Part shown: positions 43,989 through 53,420 of the stretch, piece by piece
How the letters are laid out: each line of letters opens with the position of its first letter
Position numbering within the stretch: the first letter of the stretch is position 1
NCBI RefSeq assembly: GCF_030347395.1
Contig: NZ_CP128170.1
Coordinates: forward strand, 3,348,001-3,412,000
DNA length: 64,000 nucleotides
Reading direction: 5' to 3'
From: Microbacterium sp. ET2
Lineage (GTDB): Bacteria > Actinomycetota > Actinomycetes > Actinomycetales > Microbacteriaceae
The notes under the pieces: generated by a model
The model's database searches: none
What the model was told of the DNA's origin: nothing
The model's input: only the letters and a program-made list of their open reading frames with translations
Made by a program: the position numbers and the translations under genes

Positions 43989-45593
43989 ATGGCCAGGCTC
44001 ACCACCACTGTGCGTCGTGACGACGACTTCCGCCGTGCCGACGCCGCGCAGCGGGACCTCGCCGACGACCTTCGCCGCCGGTTGGCCGAGGCCGCCCTCG
44101 GCGGGCCTCCTGCGTCGCGGGAGCGCCACGTCGCCCGGGGGAAGCTCCTGCCCCGAGACCGGGTGGACCGACTCCTCGATCCGGACAGCCCGTTCCTCGA
44201 GATCGCCCCGCTGGCCGCCGAAGGACTGTACGACGGTGAGGCTCCCGCGGCAGGAGTCGTCGCCGGAATCGGGCTGGTGCATGGGCGACACGTCATGATC
44301 GTCTGCAACGACGCGACAGTGAAGGGCGGCACCTACTTCCCGCTCACGGTGAAGAAGCATCTTCGCGCCCAGGAGATCGCCCTGGACAATCGCCTCCCGT
44401 GCGTCTATCTGGTCGATTCGGGTGGAGCCTTCCTGCCGATGCAGGACGAGGTCTTCCCCGACCGCGACCACTTCGGACGCATCTTCTTCAACCAGGCCCG
44501 GCTCTCGGCCGCGGGGATCCCCCAGATCGCCGCCGTGCTGGGGTCGTGCACGGCCGGAGGGGCCTACGTGCCGGCGATGAGCGACGAGACCGTCATCGTC
44601 CGGGGGCAGGGCACGATCTTCCTCGGCGGACCGCCGCTGGTCAAAGCCGCGATCGGCGAGATCGTCACGCCGGAAGAGCTCGGCGGCGGAGAGCTGCATG
44701 CCCGCCGGTCGGGTGTCGTCGACCACCTCGCCGACGACGACGAGCACGCCCTGGAGATCGTCCGCGACATCATCGCCACGCTCCCCGCCGAGGCCGATCC
44801 CGTCTGGCAGGTCGATGCCGCAGTCCCGCCGGCCGTCGATCCCGCGGAGCTCTACGGAGTCGTCCCGGTGGACGTGAATCAGCCCTACGACGTGCGCGAG
44901 GTGATCGCGCGCCTGGTCGATGGCAGCGACTTCCACGAGTTCAAGCGCGAGTACGGCGACACCCTCGTCACCGGATTCGGGCGCATCCACGGGCATCCGG
45001 TCGGCATCGTCGCCAACAACGGCGTCCTGTTCTCCGAGTCGGCTCAGAAGGGCGCGCACTTCATCGAGCTGTGCGATCAGCGCGAGACCCCGCTGCTGTT
45101 CCTGCAGAACATCACCGGCTTCATGGTGGGGCGCGAGGCCGAGGCCGGCGGCATCGCCAAGGACGGAGCGAAGATGGTCACCGCTGTGGCGACCACGCGC
45201 GTGCCCAAGCTCACGGTCATCATCGGCGGATCCTTCGGCGCCGGGAACTACTCCATGTGCGGTCGCGCCTACTCGCCCCGTTTCCTCTGGAGCTGGCCGG
45301 CGAGCCGGATCTCGGTCATGGGCGGGCCCCAGGCCGCCGCCGTGCTCGGCACGGTGAAGCGGGATCAGCTCCAAGCGCGAGGTGAGGAGTGGAACCCCGC
45401 CGACCAGGAGGCGTTCGAAGCGCCGATCCGCGCGCGCTACGACGAGCAGGGAAGCCCCTACTACGCCACGGCGCGGCTCTGGGACGACGGCGTCATCGAC
45501 CCCGCCGACACCCGCGACATCCTGGGTCTGGCCCTCGATGTCATCAGTCGCACGCCGCTGCCCGCGCCGCAGTTCGGCGTCTTCAGGATGTGA
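43989..45593 (+). CDS. accD1: acyl-CoA carboxylase beta subunit (methylcrotonyl-CoA type)
   Basis: Carboxyltransferase subunit of a biotin-dependent carboxylase, 534 residues. Crotonase-like halves carry acyl-CoA and carboxybiotin sites: [19 protein letters not shown] with [18 protein letters not shown] in the N half, and [17 protein letters not shown] with [22 protein letters not shown], shown here in part, in the C half. The latter pattern is typical of methylcrotonyl-CoA carboxylase. It heads a five-gene operon whose contents match leucine breakdown, with TetR sites upstream. Confidence 0.93.
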   Translation: MARLTTTVRRDDDFRRADAAQRDLADDLRRRLAEAALGGPPASRERHVARGKLLPRDRVDRLLDPDSPFLEIAPLAAEGLYDGEAPAAGVVAGIGLVHGRHVMIVCNDATVKGGTYFPLTVKKHLRAQEIALDNRLPCVYLVDSGGAFLPMQDEVFPDRDHFGRIFFNQARLSAAGIPQIAAVLGSCTAGGAYVPAMSDETVIVRGQGTIFLGGPPLVKAAIGEIVTPEELGGGELHARRSGVVDHLADDDEHALEIVRDIIATLPAEADPVWQVDAAVPPAVDPAELYGVVPVDVNQPYDVREVIARLVDGSDFHEFKREYGDTLVTGFGRIHGHPVGIVANNGVLFSESAQKGAHFIELCDQRETPLLFLQNITGFMVGREAEAGGIAKDGAKMVTAVATTRVPKLTVIIGGSFGAGNYSMCGRAYSPRFLWSWPASRISVMGGPQAAAVLGTVKRDQLQARGEEWNPADQEAFEAPIRARYDEQGSPYYATARLWDDGVIDPADTRDILGLALDVISRTPLPAPQFGVFRM

Positions 45594-47563
45594 TCGCCGT
45601 GACGACCGACCACCCCGCTCCGATCTTCGGCACCGTCCTCGTGGCCAACCGCGGCGAGATCGCCCGTCGCGTCATCCGCACCCTCCGCGTCCTCGGAATC
45701 CGCGCCGTCGCCGTGTTCAGCGACGCCGATGCCGATGCACCGCACGTTCGCGAAGCCGATGACGCCGTGCGGATCGGACCGGCCGCCGCGTCGGCGTCCT
45801 ATCTCGACGTCGCAGCCGTCATCGACGCCGCCCGTCGGTCGGGGGCGGAGGCGATCCACCCGGGCTACGGCTTCCTCTCCGAGAATGTCGCCTTCGCACG
45901 GGCGTGCGCCCAGGCCCGCATCGTCTTCATCGGCCCGGGTGAGCGGGCCCTGGAGATCATGGGGGACAAGATCCGGGCGAAGGAGCACGTCGCAGGCTTC
46001 GGCGTTCCGACCGTTCCGGGCTTCTCAGCCGCTGGGATGGACGACGCCGAGATCGCCCGCTCCGCCGACGCGACCGGATTCCCGCTGCTGGTGAAGCCGT
46101 CCGCGGGCGGTGGCGGCAAGGGCATGCAGATCGTGCACGCCGCCGGCGACCTCTCCGCAGCGGTGGAGAGCGCCAGGCGCGTGGCGCGTGCGGCATTCGG
46201 CGACGACACGCTGCTCCTCGAGCGGCTCGTGGAGAACCCTCGGCACATCGAGGTTCAGGTGCTCGCCGACGATCACGGCCACGTGGTGCACCTGGGTGAG
46301 CGTGAATGCACCCTGCAGCGCCGTCACCAGAAGGTCATCGAAGAAGCTCCCTCTCCGGTCATCGACCCGACGACGCGCGAGCGCCTCGGGCAGGCGGCCT
46401 GCGCCGCCGCGGCGAGCGTCGGCTACCGCGGTGCGGGAACGGTGGAGTTCCTCGTCGCCGCGTCTCGGCCCGAGGAGTTCTTCTTCATCGAGATGAACAC
46501 CCGCCTGCAGGTCGAGCACCCCGTCACCGAAGAGGTCACCGGGATGGATCTCGTCGCCGAGCAGGTGCGCATCGCCGCCGGCCTCCCGCTCTCCGTGGCG
46601 CAGGATGAGGTGCGGATGCGCGGTCACGCCATCGAGGCGCGCGTCTACGCCGAAAGCCCCGAGCGGGGCTTCGTCCCGTCGGTGGGGGAGATCCTCGCGT
46701 GGCGGCCCGCTCCCGGCATCCGCACCGACGCGGCGGTCGAGACCGGGTCGCTCGTGACCGCCGATTACGACCCGATGATCGCCAAGGTGATCGCCCACGC
46801 CGTCGACCGGTCGGCGGCGCTGCGGTCTCTCGATGAGGGGCTGGCGGCGACCGTCATCGCCGGCGTGGAGACGAACGTGCCGTTCCTTCGGACCCTGCTC
46901 GCGCGCGAGGACATGCGGGCGGGTGACCTCGACACCGGCATCATCGACCGGATGCCGGCGCTGGAGCCCTCCGCCCCGGATGACGTCGAGCTCGCGGCCG
47001 CGGCGGCGGTGATCCGGACGGCGGGTGATGTCGCTGCGCAGACGCATTTCCGGCCCGGGGCGGGGCGGGTGTGGCAGAGCCTGCGCGGATGGCGCGGTGG
47101 GCGAGGCCCGGTGCCCGCGACCGTCTCTTTCACCGTCGACGGAATCGGTGTCATGTCCGCGTCGCCGACCGACGCGGTTCCGGCGACGGAGGTCGTCGTC
47201 GCACGCGCGGATGACGGAGCGTTGTGGACGTGGCGGAACGGGGCCACGCACCGGCTGACTCCGATCGACCGGCGTGAGGCGATGACGCGTCGCCTGGCCG
47301 CGCAGTCGCGTCGGGTCGCGGTCTCGACTCCGCAGGTGCGCGCTCCCATGCCGGGGGCGGTCGTCGCCGTGCACGTCGCGGACGGCGCGAGGGTCGCCGC
47401 GGGCGACCGACTCGTCAGCATCGAAGCCATGAAGATGGAGCACATCGTGATCGCGCCCCACGACGGCGCGGTCCGGATCCACGTCGCGATCGGCGACCAG
47501 GTGAACCGCGACCAGATCGTCGCGGAGGTCGAGGAGGACCAGGATGACCATTCCGCTCAGTGA
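45590..47563 (+). CDS. accA1: acyl-CoA carboxylase alpha subunit (biotin carboxylase + BCCP)
   Basis: A 657-residue protein. The N-terminal biotin carboxylase is seen in [16 protein letters not shown], the ATP-grasp loop [14 protein letters not shown], and [16 protein letters not shown]. The C-terminal biotinyl domain has EAMKMEH, whose Lys carries biotin. The GTG at 45590 overlaps the accD1 stop (GTGA); GTG 45599 is an alternative. The end overlaps the acyl-CoA dehydrogenase by 20 bases. Works with AccD1 on 3-methylcrotonyl-CoA. Confidence 0.94.
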   Translation: MIAVTTDHPAPIFGTVLVANRGEIARRVIRTLRVLGIRAVAVFSDADADAPHVREADDAVRIGPAAASASYLDVAAVIDAARRSGAEAIHPGYGFLSENVAFARACAQARIVFIGPGERALEIMGDKIRAKEHVAGFGVPTVPGFSAAGMDDAEIARSADATGFPLLVKPSAGGGGKGMQIVHAAGDLSAAVESARRVARAAFGDDTLLLERLVENPRHIEVQVLADDHGHVVHLGERECTLQRRHQKVIEEAPSPVIDPTTRERLGQAACAAAASVGYRGAGTVEFLVAASRPEEFFFIEMNTRLQVEHPVTEEVTGMDLVAEQVRIAAGLPLSVAQDEVRMRGHAIEARVYAESPERGFVPSVGEILAWRPAPGIRTDAAVETGSLVTADYDPMIAKVIAHAVDRSAALRSLDEGLAATVIAGVETNVPFLRTLLAREDMRAGDLDTGIIDRMPALEPSAPDDVELAAAAAVIRTAGDVAAQTHFRPGAGRVWQSLRGWRGGRGPVPATVSFTVDGIGVMSASPTDAVPATEVVVARADDGALWTWRNGATHRLTPIDRREAMTRRLAAQSRRVAVSTPQVRAPMPGAVVAVHVADGARVAAGDRLVSIEAMKMEHIVIAPHDGAVRIHVAIGDQVNRDQIVAEVEEDQDDHSAQ

Positions 47564-48710
47564 GTACGCACTGGAGGAGACCGAGCTCGAACTCGCGCAG
47601 CTGGTGCGCCAATTCGCCGACGAGGTCGTCGCGCCGGTCTCCTACGAAGCCGATCGAACCCATACGCTGCCGCTGGACGTGGTGGCGCAGATGGGGGAGA
47701 TGGGGCTGTTCGGACTGCCTTTCCCCGAAGACGTCGGCGGGCAGGGTGGGGACTACGTCGCGCTGTGTCTGGCGATCGAGGCGCTCGCCCGCGTCGATCA
47801 GTCGATCGCCATCACGCTGGAGGCGGGGGTGAGTCTCGGGGCGATGCCGATCCACCGCTTCGGCACCGACGCGCAGCGCGCGGAGTATCTCCCCGACCTC
47901 CTCGCCGGGCGCGCGCTCGCCGGGTTCGGCCTGACCGAACCCGAGGCGGGCTCGGATGCCGGAGCCACCCGCACCACCGCCCGCCGTGACGGCGAGGAGT
48001 GGGTGATCAACGGGTCGAAGCAGTTCATCACCAACTCCGGGACGGACATCACCCGCTTCGTCACGGTCACCGCTGTCACCGGCGAGGCCGGCGGACGCAA
48101 GCAGATTTCGACGATCATCGTTTCCAACGGCACTCCCGGATTCTCCGTCGAGCCCGGGTACGACAAGGTGGGGTGGCGCGCGTCGGACACCCACCCGCTC
48201 ACCTTCGTCGACGCGCGGGTTCCCGCCTCGCACCTCCTCGGCGAGGAGGGGCGGGGTTTTGCGAACTTCCTCCACATCCTCGACGAGGGGCGGATCGCCA
48301 TCGCGGCGCTCTCGACCGGCGCAGCCGAGGGGTGCCTGGAGGCCGCGGTGGAATACGCCCGGTCGCGCACCGTCTTCGCCGCGCCGCTGGCGAGCCGGCA
48401 GGGCATCCAATTCATGCTCGCCCGGATGCAGGCGCGGGTGCACAACTCCCGCCTGGCCTGGCTGCACGCAGCCCGCCTGCGGGACGCCGGCAAGCCCTTC
48501 AAGACCGCGGCCGCCATCGCGAAGATCACGGCGAGCGACGCCGCGATGGACAACGCCCGCGACGCGACCCAGATCTTCGGCGGCAACGGGTTCATGAACG
48601 AGTACCCGGTGGCGCGCCACTATCGCGACTCGAAGATCCTCGAGGTCGGCGAGGGCACGACCGAGGTGCAGCTGCTCGTCATCTCGCGAGCGCTGGGGCT
48701 CGGCGGGTAG
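47544..48710 (+). CDS. acyl-CoA dehydrogenase (isovaleryl-CoA or short-branched type)
   Basis: FAD enzyme of 388 residues that oxidises a short acyl-CoA. Signatures are GFGLTEPEAGSDAGATRT, WVINGSKQFITN, DATQIFGGNGFMNEYPVARHYRD and GEGTTEVQ near the C-terminus. The Glu in the last motif matches the base position of short- and medium-chain enzymes, whereas isovaleryl-CoA dehydrogenases often have it elsewhere. So the exact substrate is open, although the cluster points to isovaleryl-CoA. Confidence 0.93.
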   Translation: MTIPLSEYALEETELELAQLVRQFADEVVAPVSYEADRTHTLPLDVVAQMGEMGLFGLPFPEDVGGQGGDYVALCLAIEALARVDQSIAITLEAGVSLGAMPIHRFGTDAQRAEYLPDLLAGRALAGFGLTEPEAGSDAGATRTTARRDGEEWVINGSKQFITNSGTDITRFVTVTAVTGEAGGRKQISTIIVSNGTPGFSVEPGYDKVGWRASDTHPLTFVDARVPASHLLGEEGRGFANFLHILDEGRIAIAALSTGAAEGCLEAAVEYARSRTVFAAPLASRQGIQFMLARMQARVHNSRLAWLHAARLRDAGKPFKTAAAIAKITASDAAMDNARDATQIFGGNGFMNEYPVARHYRDSKILEVGEGTTEVQLLVISRALGLGG

Positions 48711-48711
48711 C

Positions 48712-49254
48712 GTGGGCCTCACTGTGAACGACGATCCCGAGCACCCCGGCGTCATCCAGCGCGGACTCTACTTCGAAGAATTCGATGTCGGAGCCCGCTA
48801 CCTGCACCGACCCGGGCGGACGGCGACCGAGACCGACAACGTGCTGTTCTCGGCATTGACGATGAACTCCCAGCCGCTCCATCTGGATGCCGCCTGGGCC
48901 GCCGACAGCCCGTTCGGCGAACGGCTGGTGAACTCGATGTGGACGCTGGCGACGATGGTCGGTGCATCGGTGTCGCAGCTGACGCTGGGAACCCTCGTCG
49001 CGCAGCTCGCCATGACCGACATCACCTTCCCCGCTCCGCTCCGCCATGGTGACACCCTCTATACCGAAACCGAGATCCTCGACGCGCGTCGCTCTGCGTC
49101 CCGCCCGGGTCAGGGGATCGTCACCATGCGGCATACGGGGAGGAATCAGGACGGCGTGACGGTCGCCTCCGCCACCCGGGTCGCCCTGATGTGGTGCCGG
49201 GATGCCGCAGGCGCGAGGGTGAGCGACGACTCCGAGACCGCAGAGGAGGTGTGA
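48712..49254 (+). CDS. MaoC-family enoyl-CoA hydratase
   Basis: A 180-residue hot-dog-fold hydratase. FEEFDVGARYLHRPGRTATETDN (shown in part) leads into the hydratase motif with NSQPLHLDAAWAADSPF, which contains the catalytic Asp/His pair. The position between acyl-CoA dehydrogenase and CitE-like lyase matches Rv2499c in M. tuberculosis. Expected role is hydration of 3-methylglutaconyl-CoA or itaconyl-CoA. GTG start at 48712; GTG 48724 is an alternative. Confidence 0.88.
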   Translation: MGLTVNDDPEHPGVIQRGLYFEEFDVGARYLHRPGRTATETDNVLFSALTMNSQPLHLDAAWAADSPFGERLVNSMWTLATMVGASVSQLTLGTLVAQLAMTDITFPAPLRHGDTLYTETEILDARRSASRPGQGIVTMRHTGRNQDGVTVASATRVALMWCRDAAGARVSDDSETAEEV

Positions 49255-50069
49255 GGAGGATGCTGCCCGCTCCGGCTCTCCTGTTCTGCCCGGCCGACCG
49301 CCCCGAACGGTTCGGCAAGGCGCTCGAGCGCGCCGACGCCGTCATCCTCGATCTGGAGGACGCCGTCGGCGCCGATCGCAAGACCGCCGCGCGTGGCGCC
49401 GTGATCGACGCCGACCTCGACCCGTCCCGGGTCATCGTGCGGGTGAACCCGGTGGGCACCGAGGCCTTCGCCGCCGACATGGCGACCCTGTCGCAGACCG
49501 ACTTCCGCACCGTGATGCTCGCCAAAGCCGAAAGCGCCAAGGCGCTGCGCGCCATCGACCGGCGGTTCTCGATCGTCGCCCTGTGCGAGACGGCCGGCGG
49601 TGTGGCCGCCGCGGAGAAGCTCGCCGCCCATGACCAGGTGGTCGGTCTCATGTGGGGCGCGGAGGACCTCGTCGCCAGCCTCGGCGGCACATCCAGTCGC
49701 AAGCCCAGCGGTCGCTACCGCGACGTCGCCCGGTACGCGCGGGCGCGCGTGCTGCTGGCGGCGGGCGCCCAGGGCAAGGCGGCCGTCGACGCGGTGCACC
49801 TGGACATCGCAGACGTGAAGGGACTCGCGCGGGAGGCCGCCGACGCAGCGGCCTCGGGGTTCGCCGCCACCGCCTGCATCCACCCCTCCCAGGTACCCGT
49901 CATCCGCCGGGCGTACCGGCCCGATGACGCGACGATCGCGTGGGCCCGAGGCCTCCTCGCCGCCGCCGAGGATCGGCCCGGGGTGTTCACCCACGAGGGG
50001 CGCATGGTCGACGAGCCGGTCCTCCGGCACGCCCGCTCGGTGATGGACCGCGCCACCCTCACCGGGTGA
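49251..50069 (+). CDS. citE: CitE-like HpcH/HpaI family beta-hydroxyacyl-CoA lyase
   Basis: A 272-residue TIM-barrel lyase that uses Mg and cleaves 3-hydroxyacyl-CoA esters. RADAVILDLEDAVGADRK and VVGLMWGAEDLVASLGG carry metal-binding acidic residues, and IHPSQV is conserved. Size and place match M. tuberculosis Rv2498c, reported to cleave both (S)-citramalyl-CoA and HMG-CoA. The GTG at 49251 overlaps the MaoC stop (GTGA); ATG 49260 is an alternative. It overlaps the phosphatase gene end by 11 bases. Confidence 0.9.
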   Translation: MRRMLPAPALLFCPADRPERFGKALERADAVILDLEDAVGADRKTAARGAVIDADLDPSRVIVRVNPVGTEAFAADMATLSQTDFRTVMLAKAESAKALRAIDRRFSIVALCETAGGVAAAEKLAAHDQVVGLMWGAEDLVASLGGTSSRKPSGRYRDVARYARARVLLAAGAQGKAAVDAVHLDIADVKGLAREAADAAASGFAATACIHPSQVPVIRRAYRPDDATIAWARGLLAAAEDRPGVFTHEGRMVDEPVLRHARSVMDRATLTG

Positions 50070-50685
50070 GGTCGACCGGCAGCATCAGCCGGAGTGAGCC
50101 ACGCTCGATATCGAAGCGGTGCAGCGAGCCGTTCGGCAGGCGGACGCCGGGTTCGGGCAGACGGTCCTGGGTGGCGTGTCCGATGACCTCGCGGATGAGC
50201 GCTCCGTGCGCGACCGCGATGAGCGGGGGGATGGTCCCGTCGACGCTCGCGTCCTGCCGCACACGCAGAAGCGCGTCGATCGCCCGGGCGCGGAGATCCG
50301 CTCGCGTCTCGGCACCCGGGACGTCGGCGATGTGCCAGTGACCCCAGCGGCGCTGGAACTCCGCGGTGACGAGTCCCTCGGCCTCCCCGTACGCGCGCTC
50401 GCGGAGGCCCGGGTATCGGCGCGGCGTGCCGAGACCCAGGGCCGCGGCGATGATGTCGGCTGTCTCGGACGCCCGCTGCAGATCGCTGGAGACGATGACG
50501 GCGTCCTCCGCGGCATCCCTCCCGGCGTCCGGAATCGTGCCGGTGAGCTCTGCACGCAGCCGGTCCGCCGCCTCACGGGCCTGCGCGCGGCCGGTGTCGT
50601 TCAGAGGGATGTCGGTGAGCCCCTGAATGCGACCGGCGCGGTTCCAGTCGGTCTCGCCGTGGCGGACCAGGATCAGTGAGCTCAC
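50059..50685 (-). CDS. histidine phosphatase family protein
   Basis: A 208-residue phosphoglycerate-mutase-like phosphatase. The catalytic His lies in LVRHGETDWN, followed by the Arg in SSDLQRASETA, the acid in GLRERAYGEAEG and the second His in AVAHGALIRE. Substrate cannot be told. It lies 37 bases after the sirtuin gene on the same strand and may be cotranscribed with it. Confidence 0.92.
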   Translation of the reverse strand: MSSLILVRHGETDWNRAGRIQGLTDIPLNDTGRAQAREAADRLRAELTGTIPDAGRDAAEDAVIVSSDLQRASETADIIAAALGLGTPRRYPGLRERAYGEAEGLVTAEFQRRWGHWHIADVPGAETRADLRARAIDALLRVRQDASVDGTIPPLIAVAHGALIREVIGHATQDRLPEPGVRLPNGSLHRFDIERGSLRLMLPVDLTR

Positions 50686-50722
50686 CGGAAGAGCGTACCG
50701 GGACCCGGCCGACGGTCCGCCG

Positions 50723-51577
50723 TCAGCGGGTGTCGGGCACCGGAAGGTTGTCGGCGAGGAAACGCAGGACCGGCGAGGTGCCGGCGTCGATCTTCACCGT
50801 GGCGCGCGCATCGCCGCGCGTCTGCCCCCGATTGACGATGACCACGGGAAGTCTTCGGCGACGGGCGCGCTCGAGCAGACGGATGCCGGAATTGACCACC
50901 AGCGATGACCCGGCGATCACGAGGGCATCGGCCGTGCGCACGATCTGCTCGGCCTCGCGGAACTTCTCTGCCGGGACGAACTCGCCGAAGAACACGACAT
51001 CTGGTTTCAGCATGCCGCCGCACACCGTGCAGTCGGGAAGGATGAAACCGTCGGTGGCCGAGGGCACGACATCCCCGTCGGGCCCGAGGGGCACCGCGTC
51101 CGGGACGGTCAGCCACGGGTTGTCGCGCTCGACGCGGACAGCGAGGTCACGGCGGTCGAAGACCTGGCCGCAGTGCGTGCAGAAGACGCGACGCATCGTG
51201 CCGTGCAGCTCGACGACACGGCGGCTGCCCGCGCGCACATGCAGACCGTCGACGTTCTGAGTGATCACCCCCGCGGCGATGCCGCGGTGCTCGAGGTCGG
51301 CGATCGCCCCATGACCGGCATTCGGGCTCGCCGCGGCGAATGCCCGCCATCCGAGATGGGAACCCACCCAGTAACGGCGACGGGCGGCGGCGTCGCCGAG
51401 GAACTGCTGCGCCGTCATCGGTGTGCGCACGGGGGCGCCTTCGCCGCGGTAGTCGGGGATCCCCGAATCGGTCGACACGCCGGCGCCGGTGAGGATCGCC
51501 AGGCGCCGGCCCCGCAGCACCTCCAGCGCCTCGGAGACGGCCGGAGTCTGAGAGCTCACATCGGTCGTGACGGTCAC
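50723..51577 (-). CDS. SIR2 family NAD-dependent protein deacylase
   Basis: A sirtuin of about 284 residues. NAD site motifs are ILTGAGVSTDSGIPDYRG, TQNVDGLHVRAG and the catalytic His in ELHGTM. The zinc site is CTHC with CTVC, and FFGE and GSSLVVNSG follow. The frame opens at GTG 51583, but GTG 51577 has AAGGAGG with 5-base spacing, so it is the better start. It is divergent from the SpoU gene; a TAGACT box lies at 51623-51628 on its strand. Confidence 0.93.
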   Translation of the reverse strand: MTVTTDVSSQTPAVSEALEVLRGRRLAILTGAGVSTDSGIPDYRGEGAPVRTPMTAQQFLGDAAARRRYWVGSHLGWRAFAAASPNAGHGAIADLEHRGIAAGVITQNVDGLHVRAGSRRVVELHGTMRRVFCTHCGQVFDRRDLAVRVERDNPWLTVPDAVPLGPDGDVVPSATDGFILPDCTVCGGMLKPDVVFFGEFVPAEKFREAEQIVRTADALVIAGSSLVVNSGIRLLERARRRRLPVVIVNRGQTRGDARATVKIDAGTSPVLRFLADNLPVPDTR

Positions 51578-51681
51578 AGCCACCTCCTTCGCCGGGTGTA
51601 GGTCGCCGGGCGCAGGTGACCGAGTCTAGGCCCGTCGCTTTTCAGTGATGTTACGAGACGCCCGGGTGCCAGAGTGGTCGG

Positions 51682-52494
51682 ATGCAGCTGCACGAGATCG
51701 ACGATCCGGACGACGATCGCCTGTCGGACTACCGAGACCTCACCGACGTAGCTCTCCGACGGGTCCGGGAACCCGATGAGGGGCTCTACATCGCGGAGTC
51801 GGCGAAGGTGATCGCCCGCGCGCTGGCGGCGGGGCATCGGCCGAGGTCGATCCTGGTGCAGCGCAAATGGGTCGACGACGTCACGCCGCTTGTGGCCCAG
51901 GCGCCCGGGGTCGACGTGTTCGTGGTCCCGCCGGCCGTCGCCGAGGCCCTCACCGGCTATGCCGTGCACCGAGGGGCTCTTGCGGCCATGCACCGCCCGG
52001 CCCTCCGCAGCGTGGCCGACACCGTTGCGGGGGCGCGGACCGTGGTGGTCCTCGAGGACATCGTCGACCACACCAATGTCGGCGCCGTCTTCCGCAATGC
52101 CGCCGGGCTCGGCGCCGACGCGGTCCTGGTCTCACCGCGATGCGCCGACCCGTTGTACCGCCGGAGCGTCCGGGTGTCGATGGGGACCGTCTTCCAGGTG
52201 CCGTGGACGCGACTGGCCGACCAGCGTTCCAGCGCCGCCGAGCTGGCATCGGCCGGCTTCCACGTCGCCGCCCTCGCCCTCGCCGGGGATGCGGTCCCCC
52301 TCGACGGCTTCGCCCGCGATCGGCCGGATCGGGTGGCCCTGCTCCTCGGCAGCGAGGGACACGGTCTGTCGGGCCGGAGTCTCGCCGACGCCGACTCGGT
52401 GGTCACCATCCCGATGGCCGGGGGCGTCGATTCGCTCAACGTCGCCGCCGCGAGCGCGGTGGCCCTGTGGGCACTCACGCGCGAGGGGCGGTGA
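51682..52494 (+). CDS. TrmH/SpoU family RNA 2'-O-methyltransferase
   Basis: A 270-residue SPOUT methyltransferase. An N-terminal substrate-binding part (GLYIAESAKVIARAL) precedes motifs 1-3: NVGAVFRNAAGLGADAVLVS, LLLGSEGHGLS and IPMAGGVDSLNVAAASAVALW, each typical. The RNA target (rRNA or tRNA) is not evident. It ends 6 bases from the convergent SGNH gene. Confidence 0.93.
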   Translation: MQLHEIDDPDDDRLSDYRDLTDVALRRVREPDEGLYIAESAKVIARALAAGHRPRSILVQRKWVDDVTPLVAQAPGVDVFVVPPAVAEALTGYAVHRGALAAMHRPALRSVADTVAGARTVVVLEDIVDHTNVGAVFRNAAGLGADAVLVSPRCADPLYRRSVRVSMGTVFQVPWTRLADQRSSAAELASAGFHVAALALAGDAVPLDGFARDRPDRVALLLGSEGHGLSGRSLADADSVVTIPMAGGVDSLNVAAASAVALWALTREGR

Positions 52495-52500
52495 CGCCGG

Positions 52501-53331
52501 TCAGGAGTCGTCCGTCGACCGGATGATCGGAAGCGGCTCCGGGCGCTTGGGGGTCACTGCGTCACCGGAAGACTGCTGCCGGAGTCGCCGCAGCACCCAC
52601 GGCACGAGGTACTCCCGCGCCCAGACCAGGTCGTTCGACCTGGCCTGACGCCAGGTGCGCACCGGCAGGGGGTCGGGTGCCATCGGGTGGAGGTCGTTGG
52701 GCACGGCGAGGGTGCGCAGCACCATCCTGGCCACCTCGTGATGACCGAGCGAGTTGTAGTGGAGCCTGTCGTCGTCGAAGAAGCGCATGTCCTGCACCTC
52801 CTTCAGGGCCCATTGGTCGGCGACGATGCAGTCGTACTGCTCCGCGATGGCGCGGATGTTCTCGTTGTAGATGGCGACTTTGCCGCGGATCCCGCGGAAG
52901 ACCGGGGTGAAATTCGTGTCGATGCCGGTGAAGACCACGAGCGTCGCACCGGAGGCGGACAGGCGCACGACGGCGTCGTGGAAGATGTCGGCCACCACAT
53001 CGGGGTCCGAGCCCGGACGGATCACGTCATTGCCGCCGGCGGAGAAGGTGACCAGATCAGGCTTGAGATCGAGGGCCGGTTCGACCTGCTCGTCGACGAT
53101 CTGACGGATCAGTCGACCCCGGATCGCGAGGTTGGCGTACGAGAAATCGGGCACCTGACGCGAGAGCACCTCCGCCACTCGGTCGGCCCAGCCGCGGTGA
53201 CCGCCCGGCGAATCGGGCTCGGGGTCGCCGATGCCCTCGGTGAATGAGTCGCCCAGAGCGACGAACCGCCGCCAGGGGTGCAGTTCGTGGTTCGCGGCGT
53301 ACGGACTCGGGTGGTCGGGGGTGGTCGACAT
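52501..53331 (-). CDS. SGNH/GDSL hydrolase
   Basis: A 276-residue GDSL-type esterase with block I ALGDSFTEGIG (Ser), block III SAGGNDVIRPG (Gly, Asn) and block V DRLHYNSLGHHEVA (Asp, His). No signal peptide is visible, so it is probably cytoplasmic. The ATG at 53331 has GAGGAAG upstream. It is divergent from the helicase gene. Confidence 0.92.
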   Translation of the reverse strand: MSTTPDHPSPYAANHELHPWRRFVALGDSFTEGIGDPEPDSPGGHRGWADRVAEVLSRQVPDFSYANLAIRGRLIRQIVDEQVEPALDLKPDLVTFSAGGNDVIRPGSDPDVVADIFHDAVVRLSASGATLVVFTGIDTNFTPVFRGIRGKVAIYNENIRAIAEQYDCIVADQWALKEVQDMRFFDDDRLHYNSLGHHEVARMVLRTLAVPNDLHPMAPDPLPVRTWRQARSNDLVWAREYLVPWVLRRLRQQSSGDAVTPKRPEPLPIIRSTDDS

Positions 53332-53420
53332 GGCGCTTCCTCGGCTCGTGGCTTGTGTCGAGGGTAGCGTCCGGGGCGTCGTCTATCGTGGTGACTCGTC
53401 GTGTTCGGGAAGGGGGGGAT

